DNA of 64,000 nt, taken from the NCBI GenBank assembly GCA_947396885.1, contig OX377204.1, positions 46,487,139 to 46,551,138 of the forward strand, written 5' to 3'. The DNA is from Heligmosomoides polygyrus polygyrus. Lineage: Eukaryota; Nematoda; Chromadorea; Rhabditida; Heligmosomidae. Positions 23,201-32,160 of the stretch are shown here, in pieces. The stretch's first letter is position 1, and each line of letters begins with the position of its first letter. The notes under the pieces were generated by a model. It had not been told where the DNA came from and searched no databases. It saw nothing but the letters and a program-made list of their open reading frames with translations. A program made the position numbers and the translations under genes.

Positions 23201-26200
23201 ATTTTGCCTCACATAAGCCGTCTTTTGATTCAATTTACCTCCATGTTTGCCGCCATACTTTTACCACTACCCCACTACCAGGGAAGCTACGACTCCATAA
23301 TAAATTGAACCCTTTTCCACTGTGCGGTATGACAACCGGCTGCTCTTTTTTGCACATTTCTACTATTACTTTGCATCACAGATGGCATTTCTTCCGTTCA
23401 ATTTTCCTCTATGTCTACAGCCCTACCTTGACCATTACCCTGTTGTCTGTTGACGAATCTGTTCTCAATGCCGAACCTCTCTCCATTGTGCACAATGAGG
23501 GCCAGTTACTCTTTTCTGCACTTTTTCGCTATCAACGCTAGGGATGCTTCCTTACTCAGCGTCGGTTGCCGGCGAAGCCGGCAGCCGTCGCTGGGTAAGG
23601 AAGCATTCCTAGCGGGCTCGAGGTTGGGTTGGGTTTCTGACCCCACATGGCTCACCACACACGACGCCGGCGAAGCCGGCTAGCCTAGCGTGGCCCGCCC
23701 GGCCAGAGTCGGGTGCGGGCGAAGCCCGCAACCGACGCTGGGTTGTGGGGACCCTAGCGGGCTCGAGGTTGGGTTGGGTTTCTGACCCCACATGGCTCAC
23801 CACACACGACGCCGGCGAAGCCGGCTAGCCTAGCGTGGCCCGCCCGGCCAGAGTCGGGTGCGGGCGAAGCCCGCAACCGACGCTGGGTTGTGGGGACCCT
23901 AGCGGGCTCGAGGTTGGGTTGGGTTTCTGACCCCACATGGCTCACCACACACGACGCCGGCGAAGCCGGCTAGCCTAGCGTGGCCCGCCCGGCCAGAGTC
24001 GGGTGCGGGCGAAGCCCGCAACCGACGCTGGGTTGTGGGGACCCTAGCGGGCTCGAGGTTGGGTTGGGTTTCTGACCCCACATGGCTCACCACACACGAC
24101 GCCGGCGAAGCCGGCTAGCCTAGCGTGGCCCGCCCGGCCAGAGTCGGGTGCGGGCGAAGCCCGCAACCGACGCTGGGTTGTGGGGACCCTAGCGGGCTCG
24201 AGGTTGGGTTGGGTTTCTGACCCCACATGGCTCACCACACACGACGCCGGCGAAGCCGGCTAGCCTAGCGTGGCCCGCCCGGCCAGAGTCGGGTGCGGGC
24301 GAAGCCCGCAACCGACGCTGGGTTGTGGGGACCCTAGCGGGCTCGAGGTTGGGTTGGGTTTCTGACCCCACATGGCTCACCACACACGACGCCGGCGAAG
24401 CCGGCTAGCCTAGCGTGGCCCGCCCGGCCAGAGTCGGGTGCGGGCGAAGCCCGCAACCGACGCTGGGTTGTGGGGACCCTAGCGGGCTCGAGGTTGGGTT
24501 GGGTTTCTGACCCCACATGGCTCACCACACACGACGCCGGCGAAGCCGGCTAGCCTAGCGTGGCCCGCCCGGCCAGAGTCGGGTGCGGGCGAAGCCCGCA
24601 ACCGACGCTGGGTTGTGGGGACCCTAGCGGGCTCGAGGTTGGGTTGGGTTTCTGACCCCACATGGCTCACCACACACGACGCCGGCGAAGCCGGCTAGCC
24701 TAGCGTGGCCCGCCCGGCCAGAGTCGGGTGCGGGCGAAGCCCGCAACCGACGCTGGGTTGTGGGGACCCTAGCGGGCTCGAGGTTGGGTTGGGTTTCTGA
24801 CCCCACATGGCTCACCACACACGACGCCGGCGAAGCCGGCTAGCCTAGCGTGGCCCGCCCGGCCAGACTCGGGTGCGGGCGAAGCCCGCAACCGACGCTG
24901 GGTTGTGGGGACCCTAGCGGGCTCGAGGTTGGGTTGGGTTTCTGACCCCACATGGCTCACCACACACGACGCCGGCGAAGCCGGCTAGCCTAGCGTGGCC
25001 CGCCCGGCCAGAGTCGGGTGCGGGCGAAGCCCGCAACCGACGCTGGGTTGTGGGGACCCTAGCGGGCTCGAGGTTGGGTTGGGTTTCTGACCCCACATGG
25101 CTCACCACACACGACGCCGGCGAAGCCGGCTAGCCTAGCGTGGCCCGCCCGGCCAGAGTCGGGTGCGGGCGAAGCCCGCAACCGACGCTGGGTTGTGGGG
25201 ACCCTAGCGGGCTCGAGGTTGGGTTGGGTTTCTGACCCCACATGGCTCACCACACACGACGCCGGCGAAGCCGGCTAGCCTAGCGTGGCCCGCCCGGCCA
25301 GAGTCGGGTGCGGGCGAAGCCCGCAACCGACGCTGGGTTGTGGGGACCCTAGCGGGCTCGAGGTTGGGTTGGGTTTCTGACCCCACATGGCTCACCACAC
25401 ACGACGCCGGCGAAGCCGGCTAGCCTAGCGTGGCCCGCCCGGCCAGAGTCGGGTGCGGGCGAAGCCCGCAACCGACGCTGGGTTGTGGGGACCCTAGCGG
25501 GCTCGAGGTTGGGTTGGGTTTCTGACCCCACATGGCTCACCACACACGACGCCGGCGAAGCCGGCTAGCCTAGCGTGGCCCGCCCGGCCAGAGTCGGGTG
25601 CGGGCGAAGCCCGCAACCGACGCTGGGTTGTGGGGACCCTAGCGGGCTCGAGGTTGGGTTGGGTTTCTGACCCCACATGGCTCACCACACACGACGCCGG
25701 CGAAGCCGGCTAGCCTAGCGTGGCCCGCCCGGCCAGAGTCGGGTGCGGGCGAAGCCCGCAACCGACGCTGGGTTGTGGGGACCCTAGCGGGCTCGAGGTT
25801 GGGTTGGGTTTCTGACCCCACATGGCTCACCACACACGACGCCGGCGAAGCCGGCTAGCCTAGCGTGGCCCGCCCGGCCAGAGTCGGGTGCGGGCGAAGC
25901 CCGCAACCGACGCTGGTGGTTCTATAAAAATTTAAATTGCAAACATGTGACGTTTTTGGTTGTGGTCGTGTAAATAGAAATTGCGCCATACACTCGTGAA
26001 CTATGCCGCCTTATTTGTTTGATTGGCTGTGTAGTGCTGCTGGCATGGAGTCCCTGCGTAGGACATTTTTCGTCTTTCATAATTTGGCTTCGTATTCTTC
26101 TCAATTTCAACAGTAATTGGCGCCAACTACTATTACTTACAACTTTTATTAAGCTACAAAACTAGTGTTAGGGGTATTTAAATACCCATTAACTAACCGC

Positions 26201-29200
26201 TTGTCCTATAGTAACTGTGGGTAGAATCATTCTCTACCCCCCGTTTTAAAATTGAAAATTGTTGGCAGGTTATCCCCAGTGATTGCTTCCTGCCGAGCCT
26301 TGAGGAGCCTTTTCTCTTCTAACTCTCAATCTTGCTCAGCTTGGCATATAAAAAATGAATAAGAAACAGAAAATTATGGTTGCCTTTGATTCCGCTGATG
26401 TACGGTAGTGATACACGAAATTTTCCATCTATGACCTGCATCATCTGTCGTTCCGTAGATCATCAAATTGTTCGAGCGTGTGCCAGCAGCGTCTTCATTC
26501 ATCCCTGTCCTGTGCCAGCGTCTCCAATGAGTCCTTCTCGCTCGAGTGAAGTGAACAGCGTTCAGGGCTTTCACGAAGACGTCCGACCAACGCGTTGGTA
26601 GGCGTCAGGTGTTCTCCTTACCTCCCTCGGAATCAAGTCGGTGACGGCACTCGTCCAACGGGTATTTCCGAAGCGCATTATTTAGCCTGCACACCTAATA
26701 TTCAACGAATTGGCCCATGCGACAGCGTCTCTGATCTCCGAAGGTCGACGAAGCTCGGAACTCCGGAGGCCTTCTCTCACTTCCGTGAGTCGTGGCGCTC
26801 CGAGCATCGTCTTCTAGGTTCCCCTCTCTGCGACGGTGATCCCGCTTTCGTATGGCTAAGGAGTCCGAGTCGTATGTCAGGGCAGGAAGAACAATGCAGC
26901 CGAAAATGTGGGAACGGAGGAGAGGACGTCCTTCGTCTTTTTTCGACGCTCTTGAAAGCTCACCAAGCCGCTCGTTTCCTGCTGTCCAGGCCAGGCACTA
27001 GGTCGTTAGCTATGTTGACTTCGCGACCCAGATACACTAGCTGGAGCGCTCGGGGTATGTTCCGTCGAGACAGATATGGGCATCAGAAACCTGTTCGTTA
27101 CTCTTGATGATCGCCTTCGAAAGGATCAGCTGCAGTCCAACATCCAAGTCCAGCTTTGGTATCCCCCCTGCCGAACCCCTCTTTTCACGTCGATGACGAC
27201 GTCGTTGTAGAATTGTGAGATCTTGGTCGCGAATCCACTTCACAGCTCTCGAAGGGCTCTGATGTATTGAGTAGAAACACCCTGAGTGAGCAGGGCTTCG
27301 ACGACCGCTTCAGTTTCGACGGAGTCGATGCCTTCTTCAGATCAATGAACGTAAGGCACAACGGCAGCTCGTACTCTTGCGATACTACGATGAGCTTCGC
27401 GATGGCGTGTGTGTGGTTGACCGTGCTGAATCCTCTCCGAAATCCTGCTCGTTCGCACGGGTATCCTTCGTCCAGCGTTTGGCTGGCTCTCTTTCAGGTC
27501 CTGAAGTTCATGATCACTCGAGTGAACAGCTTGTAGACTACGGACAGCAGATAAGTCGGTGTCGTGCACGCCTCCGTTCCTGTACAGAAAAACGGTCCGT
27601 CCTGACAGTCTTCCATTGAGGTGTAGTATGATATGTATATGTGATGAGTAATAATAATATGATGGAGAGGGTGCATGCTTGATCCACATTTTTAGTGACT
27701 ACGCCTTCAAGAAAACACCTTCACTTAAAAACTGTCGTGCTGACAGCCCCGTAGTCACACAGAAATACTAGTTTTTTAAACAATTGGGACCACCAATCTA
27801 GCGAATCATGTTTTGTGGTTATACTTTCATTTTGGTATGCATCAGTGAGCAATAAACGTCTATATTTTAATACGAATGTGATAGGTAGAATTCATCCTTA
27901 GAAGCCACTCTTTTTCGTACGTCTGCTCTCTAGCCCTAATCTGGAACAACAAAAGAATTTACCTTTCACAGAAACACTCGTAGTATTGCGATTACTGATG
28001 CGATCGTTAAGGCGTTATCTGTGAAATGGAGCAGATGAGTAATGCTGAATACTTCAAATGACGAGAACCCTAGGATCTTTCAGGCAAGGTTTACAATTTG
28101 CTGATTGAATTGAATTTTGAGTGTATTAGAAATTTTTATAAACGCTTGGGCACTATTGTACTTCCACAACTCCACGGGTCGAGGAGAGGTCGAAAAAGAA
28201 TTTTGCCCAAACTTCGGCTAGGGGGTTATTTGCGGTGCTGATCACGAATCTGACATCCGTTTTTCGTTTTACGCTGGAATACGGTAGGTGCGTGTGACTA
28301 AGGCCCAAATAACCTTATAGCCGAAGTTTGGGCGAAATCGGTGATCATGACCCTGGCAGCCTTAGTCACTCGCACCTACCGTACTCCAGCGTGAAACGAA
28401 AAACGGATGTCAGATTCGTGATCAGCACCCCAAATAGCCCCCTAGCCGAAGTTTGGGCGAGAATTTCTTTTTCGACCTCTCCTCGACCCGTGGAGTTGTG
28501 AAAGTACAATAGTGCCAACGCTTATCTAGTCATACAAAAGCGTCAGCTACTGGAAAAATGGATCTTTGGATAGAACAATTAGGTCGTATGATACATTTGA
28601 AATTTCTGTTTTCTGGCTTATTTCTGGCGAGGGCGATTTTCTGTTTTCCGCTTTCTGGGGAAATTTTTGAAATTTCCGCCCATCCCTGATGCGCACCCCA
28701 CCAGAACAAACTAGTTGCTCCTGTATTTCTGCCTTATTTCCATGCGGCTCCTCCATTTTGTGGATGACAATTCGTCATTACCCTGCTTAGTCGCGAGTAA
28801 GAGCCCGTGGACGAGTGTCTTAGGCGCAATGTGGCTCGGGGGGGGGGGTCACCCCCTACACAACGGTTTGTGCTTTTTGAAACCGGAATTTTTTTTGCAG
28901 CACTGGTGTGTTCTACCCCTACAGTGAACTGAGGTAGGCCATTTGCGATGTAATTTCACACACACGTATCCTTTACTAAGGCGGACAACAACTGAGTAGG
29001 GGGGTGACCCCCCCTGAGCCACATTGCGCCGTGTCTTATCCTTCCCTGACAATATGGCTGCATTTCACAGACCGTGGAGAGGTGGACGGCTTGACCACCC
29101 TAGGTGAGACCCGATGCTTAGAGCAGAACCGATTCAGGGTGCACAGGACAGCCAGCGCCTCCACCGACTACGCTGTGTACAAGCCGGCCACATGAGCAAA

Positions 29201-29365
29201 TAAATCGCCCTGGAGGGCATGCTTAAACCAATACTGCCGCAGCTCTATCCCCAAAATAACAGCGAAATGACCCACTTGACAGGCGTTGATGTTGGAAATG
29301 ATCTGCTGCTTCCCCTGCTTGTTCTCGGTGCCTTCCTTGAGGAGGATAATCGGAGGTCGCATCAT
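8229..29365 (-). CDS. cct-7: Chaperonin CCT (TCP-1) subunit eta, 14 exons
   Basis: One of eight subunits of the cytosolic CCT/TRiC ring that folds actin, tubulin and other proteins using ATP. Exons (minus strand): 29276-29365, 19418-19487, 18520-18648, 18358-18461, 18189-18290, 13742-13858, 13507-13683, 11631-11752, 11233-11385, 11025-11176, 10838-10944, 10701-10782, 10560-10648, 8229-8342. They sum to 1608 nt (535 residues plus stop), close to the 543 of human CCT7, and every junction keeps phase. Visible signatures: start [18 protein letters not shown] (39-44), NDGATI (60-65), GDGTTS (91-96), an apical block with [11 protein letters not shown] and [27 protein letters not shown] (406-413) and [13 protein letters not shown]. 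The start matches the family's double Met. Intron 10 (10945-11024) uses a GC-AG pair, the others GT-AG. Introns 1 (9788 nt), 5 (4330), 13 (2217) and 7 (1754) hold the repeats listed separately. Family and subunit are certain; individual splice sites are inferred from homology. Confidence 0.95.
8804..9442. mobile_element. piggyBac-type MITE, TTAA duplicated
   Basis: It starts CCCATTGACGACCGCGCGGG and ends with the complement (GCGCGGTCGTCAATGGG), each outer end directly against TTAA (8800-8803 and 9443-9446). TTAA duplication with CCC-starting inverted termini is the signature of the piggyBac superfamily. The 639-bp interior has no transposase frame, so it is non-autonomous. It sits in cct-7 intron 13. 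Confidence 0.75.
13276..13405 (-). repeat. Diverged SINE fragment in cct-7 intron 7
   Basis: ATTACTCAATCCCTT, TCTACCTCTACGGGAT and GGAAGGCATGGCTGGCC occur in the same order as in the full SINE copy at 35585-35876. The middle is shortened. It has neither a good tail nor a target duplication. Confidence 0.55.
14871..16062. mobile_element. Nested fold-back element
   Basis: It begins AATAGTTTCCATAG and ends CTATGGAAACTATT. The inner arms (about 14871-15110 and 15860-16062) share CGAAATCAGTGATT, a CCTACCGTGATCGGCCGAA-like block, and a segment reading TCGAGGAGAGGTCGAA followed by CGCCCAAACCTCG. That segment recurs in the MITE at 28142-28520, so they belong to one family. A C homopolymer of 19 lies at 15267-15285. 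Confidence 0.65.
14907..14969 (+). repeat. 21-bp minisatellite, three units
   Basis: Three consecutive units of CCCCGCCATCCCTACTCACG plus one base. The first differs by one base and the last by its final base. The partner arm of the fold-back has only one unit, so the repeats arose after the arms formed. Confidence 0.8.
16064..17079. mobile_element. Palindromic mariner-type MITE, TA duplicated
   Basis: The 1016-bp element starts GGTTGTCCCATTAAGTCC and ends with its near-complement, flanked by TA on both sides (16062-16063 and 17080-17081). The termini resemble mariner ends and the TA duplication fits the Tc1/mariner superfamily. The two halves are inverted copies almost to the centre (about 16575), so the element is one long palindrome without a transposase. 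Frames at 16395-16774 are by-products. Confidence 0.75.
19900..22540. other. Intron 1 sequence of cct-7, nothing certain
   Basis: No recognised element. A minus-strand open stretch of 104 codons at 21167-21481 has a protein-like composition but no motif I know. A GC-richer block at 20050-20230 is also unassigned. Confidence 0.35.
22876..23016 (+). repeat. 74-bp direct duplication
   Basis: TGTTGTTTACCATCGACT through GTGATTTCGAAAGAGGTC and CTTCCCAA occurs twice with a period of 74 bp and a few substitutions. It is part of the Helitron-like element. Confidence 0.8.
23089..23540 (+). repeat. Diverged tandem repeat, three units of 161-168 bp
   Basis: Units start near 23089, 23250 and 23418. The first two share CATACTTTTACCACTACCCC, a CCACTGT..GTATGACAAC block and GGCTGCTC; the third is more diverged. 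Because the period is near 3n, a plus-strand frame of 183 codons (22990-23541) stays open. I regard it as a repeat by-product. Confidence 0.65.
23538..23614. repeat. Perfect-looking palindrome at the array border
   Basis: CGCTAGGGATGCTTCCTTAC and its near-complement GTAAGGAAGCATTCCTAGCG flank a core of CCGGCGAAGCCGG. The core carries the same GCGAAGC turn found in every 145-bp unit. Confidence 0.75.
23611..25916 (+). repeat. 145-bp minisatellite, about 15.9 nearly identical units
   Basis: Units repeat at exactly 145 bp. The only substitution I noticed is one G to C (GAGTC to GACTC) near 24869. The unit is about two-thirds G+C in an otherwise AT-rich locus. Each holds two hairpins: GCCGGC around GAA (unit positions about 56-70), and a longer one, GTCGG.TGCGGGC-GAA-GCCCGCA.CCGAC (98-125), both closing on GCGAAGC. 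Each unit also has GACCCTAGCG about 20 nt after the long hairpin. Minus-strand frames of 64 codons recur once per unit, but the period is not a multiple of 3 and successive copies shift frame, so this is not a gene. Confidence 0.95.
26395..27620 (-). pseudogene. RTE-clade non-LTR relic (family of 52.65-54.85 kb)
   Basis: The minus strand repeats, in order and with many frameshifts, parts of the reverse transcriptase frame at 52652-54235: the end (WRR..H..., then a Q-rich tail), the LPAL-like and KTMFMRN regions, RQGD-region DNA, and the [11 protein letters not shown] shadow frame. About 190 bp matching 53400-53575 are missing, and the copy is truncated at its 5' end. It lies in cct-7 intron 1. 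Confidence 0.75.
28142..28520. mobile_element. Fold-back MITE, about 380 bp
   Basis: Almost the whole segment is an inverted repeat. AACGCTTGGGCACTATTGTA at the left mirrors TACAATAGTGCCAACGCTT at the right, followed inward by CGAGGAGAGGTCGAAAAAGA and GCCCAAACTTCGGCTAGGGG and their complements. It shares a module with the fold-back at 14871-16062. It lies in cct-7 intron 1. Confidence 0.75.
28545..28700 (-). repeat. Fragment of the hAT-like family
   Basis: It runs from the GGATGGGCGGAAATTTCAAA end (28670-28690) through repeated AGAAAACAGAAAA-type sequence to CTAATTGTTCTATCCAAAGA. It matches, inverted, the block at 33850-34020. Confidence 0.5.
28823..29030. mobile_element. 208-bp MITE with perfect 8-bp target duplication
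   Basis: Inverted ends GGCGCAATGTGGCTC and GAGCCACATTGCGCC, with a further inverted GGGGTCACCCCCTA stretch. They are flanked by identical GTGTCTTA octamers (28815-28822 and 29031-29038). An 8-bp duplication points to hAT-type transposition. It inserted in cct-7 intron 1 about 250 bp from exon 1. Confidence 0.85.
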
Positions 29366-29392
29366 TCCTGCGAGGCGGATCCGGACAGCTAC

Positions 29393-29396
29393 CCTG
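29393..29396 (-). promoter_or_regulatory. 3' splice acceptor just upstream of cct-7 start
   Basis: GTTGCAG ends at 29394, 28 nt before the first ATG of cct-7. In nematodes this position is typical of a spliced-leader trans-splice site, but it could also end a 5' UTR intron. No matching donor upstream was established. Confidence 0.4.
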
Positions 29397-30837
29397 CAAC
29401 GACTGACTCACTTCCATTCTATGCCGAAGTCGAGCGAACAAATCAAAGGCATCGCAGCGCCCACCCAGGACGAGGAACGGGCGCAGTTGTTCTCGAATGC
29501 CGCTCTGTGTAGCACTCCGCCTTTAATGTCGATTAGAGCGCGGAAACTCACGGAGGCAGAAAAAATGTGGCGGGGTGCTCTCCCACCCTTCGGGCTATTT
29601 GGTGTGTACATTCCGTCGACATGGGCGCTACGGAGGGATTGGAAATGGTGCGAGTATCTTTAATAGTTATTTGGGGGGGGGGTTCATTCTTGGAGGCTTG
29701 GAGACGAAGGTGCTGTGCAAGTCTGGAGGAGGGGAGGGGGTCACCATCTACCTTAGCTGCCAAAAAGGTAAACCGTCCAGTAATTGGAGAAATACAGGGT
29801 GGACTCCTTTAGACTTCCACCGCGCTTGTTGTTCTATTTCCCATCGCTCCGAGGAATGGAGCAAGAACATGTACAACAGACAGTCTTTCGCCCGTCGTGC
29901 CTCACACAGCTGCCCAAGCGGTGGTCATTCCAAGGATTTATTAGAGGAATGGAGACAACGATAGGACCTTCAGGGAAGGGATCGACTTCTTAACGGAGTG
30001 AAGAAGGAGCTTAAAGAGAAATGTGCACAACATAGAACGGCATTCCATCCAGGAAAGCATCCGCGGTCACGGAATCGGAAGCCATCGTTGAGCTGCACCG
30101 TGACGAGCGTGGCGCTACATCAAAGGAGGAGCGCAAGGAACGAGTTGCGTCCAAGAGATGAAACTGCTAAGAGGAAGAAATGGCAGTGAAGGGGGGGGGG
30201 GGGCAAACTGGTTGCACGTTATGTAACGGATGAGCAAAGAAGTCATGCGTTGTTCGCGAATGTTCGACAAAACGGCATGGATATGCCTTCGCGAATTAGA
30301 GATGCACCCCGAATTCAGAATCCGCAAGACAAGGGGCAACGGTGACCACCAAGAAGGGAGGTGCTTCCCAAGCTGTGACGACCAGGGGCATGTAGTTCAG
30401 GAAAAAGTCTTGCGCCGAATATTTAAACGAATTTAAGATTTTAAGTCGTATGTGACGGATAAAATCCAGCGAGATCTACTGACATGCATGGGCTCGAAAG
30501 TGGCATTACTGTCCGAGTCGGCTCGGAGAGCGGGGGTCGGCTTGGTCCTGTTGGAAATGCATGCGCTTGAACGTAACGAGAGTAAGGTGACAATCATATT
30601 AGAGCGCTGCACTGCACTCGTTCCGGCCTATCGAAGGGCAGAATTCGAGAAATGGGAGGAATCCCGACACATCTGGATTGGCCCCTTGTGGGAATGTGAA
30701 GATCCCACCCTTTTTGGATTTTCAGAAGTGCTCTGGAAATGTTTCCAAAGGCTTTTATTTAAGAGTGGGGATAGCCATTTTATGCAGGAAGCTTACCATA
30801 TCCACATATACCTTCACAAAAAGTACCTCCAAAACCG

Positions 30838-31275
30838 TTGCTATTATTAACTGTTCGTAACGGTCTCTATGACCGCACTTGTATTACGGAATGCTGCGTG
30901 ATTTGTCCTTATGGAAGAAATGGAGACTGCGCTCGAAGGGGAGTGATATACCAAATGCAGTGTTCAACCTGTAATGAGCTGTACATCGGGGAAACAGGTA
31001 GAGTTCTAGGTGTTCGCATCAGAAAACATCTAGCTGGCAAGCAAAGGCGAAGCTTGTTGAGGCCGCTGGGTAGACACCGTGAAGAGACCCACAACGGACA
31101 CGATTTCAACACCAAATGCACGAGACTACTGCACGAAAGTGAGATCGGCGCCAGGAAGAGTAAGACCCTCGAGGCCTTCTGCATCCATGAACGCAGTCCA
31201 ACGATGAACAACAGGAACGAGTACGTTTCTATTACCAGAGACTTTTTGCCCTTTATTCCACTGTGTGAGCTGTGA
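30838..31275 (+). CDS. GIY-YIG endonuclease domain of a Penelope-like element
   Basis: A 145-codon frame without stops. It shows a cysteine cluster (C19, C20, C23, C31, C42, C45) overlapping a GIY-YIG core: GVIY (35-38), LYIGETG (48-54), conserved Arg in RVLGVRIRKH, and the catalytic-type Glu in TLEAF (residue 112). A conserved-looking RDFLPFIPLCEL closes the frame. Penelope-like retroelements carry this Cys-rich GIY-YIG nuclease after their reverse transcriptase. I could not find a reverse transcriptase core in the 1.4 kb upstream, whose frames are broken, so the copy is probably 5'-truncated or decayed. The start at 30838 is simply the first Met. Element type is likely, activity unknown. 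Confidence 0.75.
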   Translation: MLLLTVRNGLYDRTCITECCVICPYGRNGDCARRGVIYQMQCSTCNELYIGETGRVLGVRIRKHLAGKQRRSLLRPLGRHREETHNGHDFNTKCTRLLHESEIGARKSKTLEAFCIHERSPTMNNRNEYVSITRDFLPFIPLCEL

Positions 31276-31689
31276 GACACAATGCTCCTCGAAGTCCGTA
31301 CACTCTTGTATACCGAGTGCGTTTCACTTGCTGCATGGTTGTCGCATAGTAGGCCGGTCCTCCAGTGCTGATAAAGCAGCGGTGAGTTGCGTTCGTATTG
31401 GAGTAATTTCTTCGTGACACTCTCGGGACCCCATTGGTACTGCAGGGTTTGGAAAACTAGGGCAGTTGACAGTATGAGTGTACATTCTGCAGACCACCGA
31501 ACTTCTTTCAGGCTTTTGATAACGACGACACCGTCGAAACGTCAGGCGTAATAAAGTTGAACTTAATAAACCTACGTGGCATAGAAGATTTGACGCTACT
31601 GTTGCTATTTTTTTTCTCCCGCGGTGGTGAAATACTGTCTTCAGAAGCACAAGTGGGAGACTCACCTGCGCTTGATTAAAGTTTCAGAT

Positions 31690-32160
31690 TGTAAGCCGTT
31701 AGCCTTATAGTGACCCAGGGCTTGCTTCGTTAGCTTAGGTAAAGCTTCGACAAAGGAAACATTCAACACCGCTCAGGACTTGCAACATCAGCAACGCGAT
31801 AAGCAGGAAAAACTGTCGACGACAAATCAGCACCCATTTTTTGTCACTGAAACCCGCTTTGTTGTGACAGATTCTTTCGGTTTGAATCAGCAATGCTCAC
31901 TCTAGCTGGATCCGGCCACTTAGCAGAGCCCCAATTGGGTGCCGAGGCGACCTGCGCAACATTGGCATAGTTCGGACATGAATCGTATCGCATAGTCCGT
32001 GTGTTATGTCCTGCGATAAAATTCTGCAGTTAAAGAAAACAGAATGTGGTTACCTCCTTACCGAGAGCCGTGTTAAAGAGACATGAGGTGAGTAAACTCG
32101 AGGGCATGGGTCAACTAAAAATAAAGGGCGTAGAAGTCCGCTGGGCTAGTTATTTGGGGA
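31690..32160. other. No recognised feature
   Basis: Stops occur in all frames and no repeat structure is seen between the Penelope-like frame and the non-LTR tail. Confidence 0.3.

Larger units (their letters stand above)
22730..25916 (+). mobile_element. Helitron-like non-autonomous element with amplified 3' hairpin repeats
   Basis: It begins TCCCCCATATATAAAAG after an A and ends CGACGCTGG before a T. This fits the 5'-TC, CTRR-3' and A|T insertion rules of Helitrons. Its last feature is a hairpin stem capped by GCGAAGC a few bases before the CTGG. The 3187-bp element contains, in order: a direct duplication of 74 bp (22876-23016), three diverged units of 161-168 bp (23089-23540), a palindrome (23538-23614) and the 145-bp array. 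No RepHel protein is present. A related host element at 49864-50592 lacks the insert, which supports the boundaries. Calling it a Helitron is inference from ends, target and hairpin. Confidence 0.6.
22545..26120. mobile_element. hAT-like MITE relic, split by the Helitron-like element
   Basis: The left part (22545-22729) aligns with 49880-50050, sharing TTTCTGTTTTCTGA, ATCCAATAAAA and TAGAATTATGAGTTT. The right part (25917-26120) aligns with 50040-50230, sharing TTTAAATTG, GCCATACACTC and CATTTTTCG followed by CTTTCATAATTTGGCT. In the copy at 49864-50592 these parts are contiguous. The family ends resemble CAGRGNTGGGC of hAT elements; the outer ends of this copy are lost. Confidence 0.65.

Noticed and set aside
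22990..23541. 183-codon plus-strand frame as a gene
   Set aside because: It is made of the three diverged 161-168-bp repeats, and its translation mirrors the repeats; no motif or splice context.
23609..25833. Fifteen identical minus-strand frames of 64 codons as a tandem gene family
   Set aside because: They overlap one another, shift frame by the 145-bp period and are exact by-products of the minisatellite.
23611..25916. CRISPR-like array or centromeric satellite
   Set aside because: Units are contiguous without unique spacers, and the array is short, intronic and bounded by Helitron-type ends.
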